Assembly (NCBI GenBank): GCA_029262895.1 | Contig: JAJCYM010000021.1 | Location: forward strand, 1 to 46,568 | Direction of reading: 5' to 3' | DNA length: 46,568 nucleotides | Origin: Roseivirga sp. | GTDB taxonomy: Bacteria; Bacteroidota; Bacteroidia; Cytophagales; Cyclobacteriaceae | In this document: piece by piece, positions 42,296-46,568 of the stretch | Numbering within the stretch: position 1 is the first letter of the stretch | Layout: every line of letters begins with the position of its first letter | Notes under the pieces: generated by a model | Told to the model about the DNA's origin: nothing | Databases searched by the model: none | Seen by the model: the letters and a program-made list of their open reading frames with translations, nothing else | Position numbers and translations under genes: made by a program

Positions 42296-42418
42296 TGGTT
42301 AGTAAAGATAAGAAGCATTTAATTAGACACCCTTGTGCGTTATTGGTTTATTAATAATAACTCCAAAACCATCATTTCATTTTTAATAAGAGTTTTTAGT
42401 TGCTGAAGGTCTTTTACA

Positions 42419-42426
42419 TATCTTTG
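42419..42426 (+). promoter_or_regulatory. -7 box of a probably leaderless glyQS transcript
   Basis: TATCTTTG followed by C is a full TAnnTTTGY match and ends four bases before the glyQS ATG at 42431. A TTG at 42400-42402 is a possible -33 element, 16 bases upstream. Confidence 0.55.
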
Positions 42427-42430
42427 CGGC

Positions 42431-43981
42431 ATGGCACAGAATGACGATAATCAACTCAAGAAAATAGCAAGTCATGCGAAAGAATATGGCTTCATATTTC
42501 CTTCCAGCGAAATCTATGACGGATTAGGCGCGGCTTATGATTATGGTCAGAATGGGTCGGAACTAAAAAATAACATCAAGCAATATTGGTGGAAAGCCAT
42601 GGTGCAAATGCATGAAAACATTGTGGGCATTGATGCCTCCATTTTTATGCACCCCACTACCTGGAAAGCGTCCGGTCATGTAGATGCTTTTAATGATCCT
42701 TTGATAGACAATAAAGATTCCAAAAAACGCTATCGTGCTGATGTTTTAGTAGAAGACTATATAGCTAAAATCGAAGCTAAAATCGATAAGGAGGTCGCTA
42801 AAGGAGTAAAACGTTTTGGTGATGATTTCGATCAAGAACAATTCTTGGCCACTAACCCAAATGTGCTCAGGAACAAGGCAAAGATTGATGAGATTAACAA
42901 TCGCCTGGGTAAGGGATTGGAGACGGGAGATTTAGATGACGTTAAGGCTTTAATTGAAGAGCTGGGTATTGCAGATCCTGTTTCAGGTTCTAAGAATTGG
43001 ACAGATGTTCGCCAGTTCAACCTGATGTTTTCCACAGAGATGGGTTCAACTGCCGATGGTGCCAGTACAATCTACCTCAGACCAGAAACGGCTCAGGGTA
43101 TTTTCGTCAACTTCCTGAACGTTCAAAAGACCGGCCGAATGAAGATCCCGTTTGGGATTGCCCAGATTGGTAAAGCCTTCAGAAATGAGATTATTGCGCG
43201 CCAGTTTATTTTCAGAATGCGGGAGTTTGAGCAGATGGAAATGCAGTTTTTTGTCAAGCCCGGTGAAGAAATGGAGTGGTATGAAAGCTGGAAGGCTAAG
43301 CGTATGGCCTGGCACAATGCATTAGGCTTAGGGGAGGAAAACTATCGCTTTCACGACCATATCAATTTGGCACACTACGCTAATGCTGCGGCCGATATTC
43401 AGTTTAATTTTCCAATGGGTTTCAAGGAATTGGAAGGTATACATTCAAGGACAGACTTTGACCTTAAGGCGCATGAGGAACATTCAGGAAAGAAATTACA
43501 GTTCTTCGATCCGGTAGAGAATAAAAATTATGTGCCTTATGTTGTAGAGACGTCTATCGGACTGGACAGAATGTTTTTAGCGATTCTTTCTACAAGCTAT
43601 ACTGAAGAAATATTGGAAGATGGCAGCGAAAGGACAGTGCTCAAAATTCCGGCAGCTCTTGCGCCATACAAAGTGGCAATTTTGCCTCTATTGAAAAAGG
43701 AAGATTCAGGCTTACCACAAAAAGCACGAGAAATTTTACGTCTGTTACAGCTTGATTTCAACTGCCAGTATGATGAAAAAGATGCCATTGGCAAGCGATA
43801 CCGAAGACAAGACGCTATTGGCACACCGTACTGCGTCACTGTTGATCATCAGACCTTGGAAGACAACACGGTGACCATTCGGGATAGGGATGACCTGAGT
43901 CAGATTCGTGTGCCTATTGGTGAGATAAGGAGTAAACTCATAGAGACAACTTCAATGCAGGAGTTGCTAAAAAAGATTTAA
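42431..43981 (+). CDS. glyQS: Glycine--tRNA ligase (dimeric, single-chain type)
   Basis: 516 residues. Class II synthetase that charges tRNA-Gly. Motif 2 is AQIGKAFRNEIIARQFIFRM, motif 3 ETSIGLDRMFLAIL, and the glycine-binding segment RPETAQGIFVNF and the anticodon-binding domain (YKVAILPLLKK, YRRQDAIGTPYCVTVD) are all present. The length fits the alpha2 type. The ATG is immediately behind a -7 box, so the transcript may have no leader. Its stop overlaps that of the convergent TPR-CHAT gene by four bases. Confidence 0.97.
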   Translation: MAQNDDNQLKKIASHAKEYGFIFPSSEIYDGLGAAYDYGQNGSELKNNIKQYWWKAMVQMHENIVGIDASIFMHPTTWKASGHVDAFNDPLIDNKDSKKRYRADVLVEDYIAKIEAKIDKEVAKGVKRFGDDFDQEQFLATNPNVLRNKAKIDEINNRLGKGLETGDLDDVKALIEELGIADPVSGSKNWTDVRQFNLMFSTEMGSTADGASTIYLRPETAQGIFVNFLNVQKTGRMKIPFGIAQIGKAFRNEIIARQFIFRMREFEQMEMQFFVKPGEEMEWYESWKAKRMAWHNALGLGEENYRFHDHINLAHYANAAADIQFNFPMGFKELEGIHSRTDFDLKAHEEHSGKKLQFFDPVENKNYVPYVVETSIGLDRMFLAILSTSYTEEILEDGSERTVLKIPAALAPYKVAILPLLKKEDSGLPQKAREILRLLQLDFNCQYDEKDAIGKRYRRQDAIGTPYCVTVDHQTLEDNTVTIRDRDDLSQIRVPIGEIRSKLIETTSMQELLKKI

Positions 43982-46568
43982 ACAACTGTCTTTTTTCTTC
44001 TTGATTGAACTCCTATGGTGAGGATCAAAGCTCCAACGATTAACAAGTAAATCCATATTTTGCTTTTAGCAACAATCGGTTCGTTGTTGCCATTGGCCAG
44101 AAAGTGGGCCCAATAATAGGGATGCGACCTCAGCGCATCGGCTTCTTCGAGATAGGATAACTTTGCGTTTCTGAGAGCAACGGATTTAGCATTTCCATTA
44201 GATAGGTTTTTATAAAAATCATCCATGATGCTTGCCGTGCTTTGATCATTGGCAGTCCATAAGGTCATGACCAAACTTCGTGCTCCGGCATAAAAGAACC
44301 CACTAGCCAGACTTAAAACACCTTCACCTGAAATGACATTACCAGAGCCAGTATTGCAGGCACTCAGTACAACCATTTTTGCGGGAATTTTCATATTAAA
44401 AACCTCTTGAGTATTGAGGTAACCATCGTTGATGGAGTCTGTATTATTTGGCGAAAATACCAGCTTGGAGTACATAGGATCATCCTGATTCAAAAGCCCA
44501 TGACTTGCCACATGAACAACGGAATAATCAGAGCTCAATTCTCGAAACTTTTTTTCTGTAGCATCAATGCCTAGAAGTGACCTTGTCGTAAAGTGGTTAC
44601 CAATATTTGTAACCTCATTTTCAGTCCAGGCGAGCGTACCCAATCCACCCCGAATAGAGTCTATTTGGATGTTGGATGCCAACAATCCGGCTTGTTCGAA
44701 ATTAGGGGCAAATGCCAGGATTTCATTATTTCGGAATGCGCTGTTTGTTTCGGTCTGTCTCCATAGGAGAGTTGCCGAGTTCGCATAGCTTACCTGATGA
44801 CTTTTTATGAGGTAATCAAAATCCCTAAAGTTCCTGGGGTCCTTATTCCCTGTAAGTATAAGTGATTCAAATGGCAGTAAGCCTAGAACATTATCAGGTA
44901 TAATAATGAGGTTGTCAAATGCATCTAAGGTTGTCTGATTGGGCAATAGGATATTCCGTAAATATAGACTCAGTGCTGCGAACTGTTTAGCTTGTTGGGG
45001 ATCATTCGAAGGATTGTGCAGGGCCTTAATATATTCATCGATTTTGTTGATGAAAGAGGTTTCCAGCGGGACTCGTTTGAGTGTGACGTTGTTCCTGTCA
45101 ATTTCGAAAGTGAATAGGAGTGTATCATCGAGATCAATCTGATAGCTGAGCATCAAATCATTATCACTTAAGAGATTGTCCTGTATTTGTTGAATATTGA
45201 CGTATTCCTTGTTGTATTTAGCATCAAAATAATTTCTGTGCTCTTTTTCCATCTTTGCCAGAAGAACTTGATACTCCTGTCGCGATTCGAACAGGTTGGC
45301 TTTATAATCGCTCAGTTTTAGCGCATTCTGTTCTTCTAAATCCTTAAGTTCTTCTCTGTAGATTTCGGACTCAATATAAGCGATATTGGCTTCCAAGGTT
45401 TCAACTCTGGTGAGTAAGGCCTTGGGCATACCGGGGGTATTCAGGGCCTGATTGGCTTGTAATCTCTCCAATAGAAGATTGGATTTGTTTCTTTCCTGAA
45501 AATAAAGGGCCTTATTGATATAGTCCTCGGAAGCTTCCTTTTGATACAATGCATGTGCCATTCTAATTCCTGACTCGTTGACTCTTGAGATTTCAGTTTG
45601 AAAGCTGGATAGGTCATCAAAATAAGTATTAATGCCTCTCACTCTGTCGGCAATGCTATCGGCTGTCAGGATTGTTTGATATGCTATTTTAAGACTTGCT
45701 GGATCATTCTCTGTGATGGCCTTTGCTTCAAAAGAAAGCCCTTTATCTACCAAGGAGTGCAATAATGCCGGAGGATTATCATGAATTTTGAAGGATGGGT
45801 TTTTCTTTGGATCGGGATTTTTGAAGCTCCTGGAGAAGGCCATTATTCCACGGTGAAAGTAATGTATAGCAGAATCAAACTTTTGTTTTCTGAACATGCG
45901 ATTGCCGTAGTCCTGATAGTTTGCATAGATAGAACTACCATATCCTCCGTCAACCAAATTCAGGATGCTCAAGGCTTTTTGCATATTTTGCCTGCCTTCT
46001 GTCTCATCACCCAAGTCGAACTGTGTTTTGCCATAATCAAAAAGTGCGTTGGCATAACCCTGACTCTGGGGATTAAGCTTGCCATGAATTGCTAGTGCTT
46101 CTGCAAAATTTTTAAATGCTAAGTCGTAATTTTTACGTTTCATATAGTGCTTACCCAGTCCGTAATAAGCCCAGCCTGTATGCACAAAATTCTTTCCAAA
46201 TAGCCTTAGGCTCAAATCCAGGCCCTCTTGTAGCATGATTACAGATTTTGACCATTCTTCACTCTTTATATATTGATTTCCTAAGGCTATCATGGTATAG
46301 ATACTGGCAGGATTGTCTGGATTCGCTTTTTTCATCAGTGCCAGCGCCTGAAGGTCATATGAAATGGCTTTTTCCACATAGTTTTGGGCATCGTAGATTG
46401 TGGCAATTAAATGATAGGTCTCGCCTAGCATAGGCTCGGGATTTGGAGAAGTTGCGTTGATGACTTCAATTGCTTTTTCCGCATGTTCTAGGGCATCTCT
46501 GAATGCCCCCATTGATGATAGAAGCCATGCCAGATTGTTGTAAGAACCTCTCAGGTTGATCATCATAG
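43978..46568 (-). CDS. TPR repeat protein with C-terminal CHAT protease-like domain (start outside window)
   Basis: At least 862 residues. The frame is open at the right edge, so the start is likely outside the window. The first 250 residues are tetratricopeptide repeats (ALEHAEKAIEVINATSP, AISYDLQALALMKK, ALKNFAEALAIHGKL-like units), then a coiled coil (about 390-440) and a CHAT domain. The caspase-like histidine is in VVHVASHGLL (about 689 of the visible part) and the cysteine in VVLSACNTGSG (about 737), both intact. A transmembrane helix ends the protein (IYLLIVGALILTIGVQSRRKK), so it is a C-terminally anchored membrane protein with the bulk on one side. CHAT proteases act in toxin and gasdermin-like systems, but no such partner is visible here. 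Confidence 0.88.
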   Translation of the reverse strand, partial: MMINLRGSYNNLAWLLSSMGAFRDALEHAEKAIEVINATSPNPEPMLGETYHLIATIYDAQNYVEKAISYDLQALALMKKANPDNPASIYTMIALGNQYIKSEEWSKSVIMLQEGLDLSLRLFGKNFVHTGWAYYGLGKHYMKRKNYDLAFKNFAEALAIHGKLNPQSQGYANALFDYGKTQFDLGDETEGRQNMQKALSILNLVDGGYGSSIYANYQDYGNRMFRKQKFDSAIHYFHRGIMAFSRSFKNPDPKKNPSFKIHDNPPALLHSLVDKGLSFEAKAITENDPASLKIAYQTILTADSIADRVRGINTYFDDLSSFQTEISRVNESGIRMAHALYQKEASEDYINKALYFQERNKSNLLLERLQANQALNTPGMPKALLTRVETLEANIAYIESEIYREELKDLEEQNALKLSDYKANLFESRQEYQVLLAKMEKEHRNYFDAKYNKEYVNIQQIQDNLLSDNDLMLSYQIDLDDTLLFTFEIDRNNVTLKRVPLETSFINKIDEYIKALHNPSNDPQQAKQFAALSLYLRNILLPNQTTLDAFDNLIIIPDNVLGLLPFESLILTGNKDPRNFRDFDYLIKSHQVSYANSATLLWRQTETNSAFRNNEILAFAPNFEQAGLLASNIQIDSIRGGLGTLAWTENEVTNIGNHFTTRSLLGIDATEKKFRELSSDYSVVHVASHGLLNQDDPMYSKLVFSPNNTDSINDGYLNTQEVFNMKIPAKMVVLSACNTGSGNVISGEGVLSLASGFFYAGARSLVMTLWTANDQSTASIMDDFYKNLSNGNAKSVALRNAKLSYLEEADALRSHPYYWAHFLANGNNEPIVAKSKIWIYLLIVGALILTIGVQSRRKKTVV

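Noticed and set aside
1-46568. CRISPR arrays, tRNA, rRNA or complete insertion sequences
   Set aside because: No regularly spaced identical repeats, no cloverleaf sequence and no transposase-like protein were found on reading. The repeats seen are inverted-repeat elements or degenerate gene copies.

Overview
The window looks like a chromosomal piece of a marine-type Bacteroidetes, most likely Cytophagales and close to Roseivirga, Fulvivirga or Marivirga. This rests on the gene families (bacterial GH3 protein, LytS/LytTR pair next to a LiaF-like protein, FtsX-like permease with a PadR partner, alpha/beta hydrolase-OsmC fusion, NrtS), on absent Shine-Dalgarno sequences, and on many TAnnTTTG -7 promoter boxes near start codons. 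No tRNA, rRNA, CRISPR array, phage or complete insertion sequence was seen. The genus is inference.

Layout. 1-1057: start of an FtsX-like ABC permease gene, cut by the window edge, behind its PadR regulator. 1204-6404: an accessory cassette with a helix-turn-helix sensor facing a DUF4407 membrane protein, a DUF1036-like/PDZ membrane protein and a small basic secreted protein. 6405-12380: a disturbed region. Two decayed copies of one membrane-protein gene plus the 3' end of a LytTR gene form direct repeats, and between them lies an AT-rich block of five genes for envelope proteins (barrel-like TSP3 protein, one-span protein, coiled-coil protein, OmpA-family propeller protein, multi-span membrane protein). 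A truncated PadR copy sits at the left repeat. 12346-14931: LiaF-like protein, LytS-type kinase and LytTR regulator, with a recognisable LytTR direct-repeat operator and promoter upstream.

15246-21457: core genes all on the plus strand: fumC, a SPOR-like periplasmic protein, recJ, lptB and a GH3-family protein. 21458-22094: a 637-base gap with three DnaA-box-like sites, a candidate replication origin. 22095-33824: ClC channel, secreted hydrolase, mazG, a small membrane protein, glmM with a cysteine desulfurase, a lipoprotein, hemH, then Rrf2 regulator, NrtS and hydrolase-OsmC fusion. Gaps here carry several families of short inverted-repeat elements. 33927-42295: CPA2 antiporter, amidohydrolase, TlpA-like thioredoxin, an overlapping histidine kinase/OmpR-type regulator pair, an LTXXQ protein and a DUF2911 protein. 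42431-46568: glycyl-tRNA synthetase and, convergent with it, a TPR-CHAT protease-like protein cut by the right edge.

The two best candidates for undescribed systems are the DUF4407/DUF1036-PDZ cassette with its divergent sensor (1204-6404) and the AT-rich envelope block flanked by direct repeats (7714-11754). Both calls are inferences from domain content and layout. No database search was possible.
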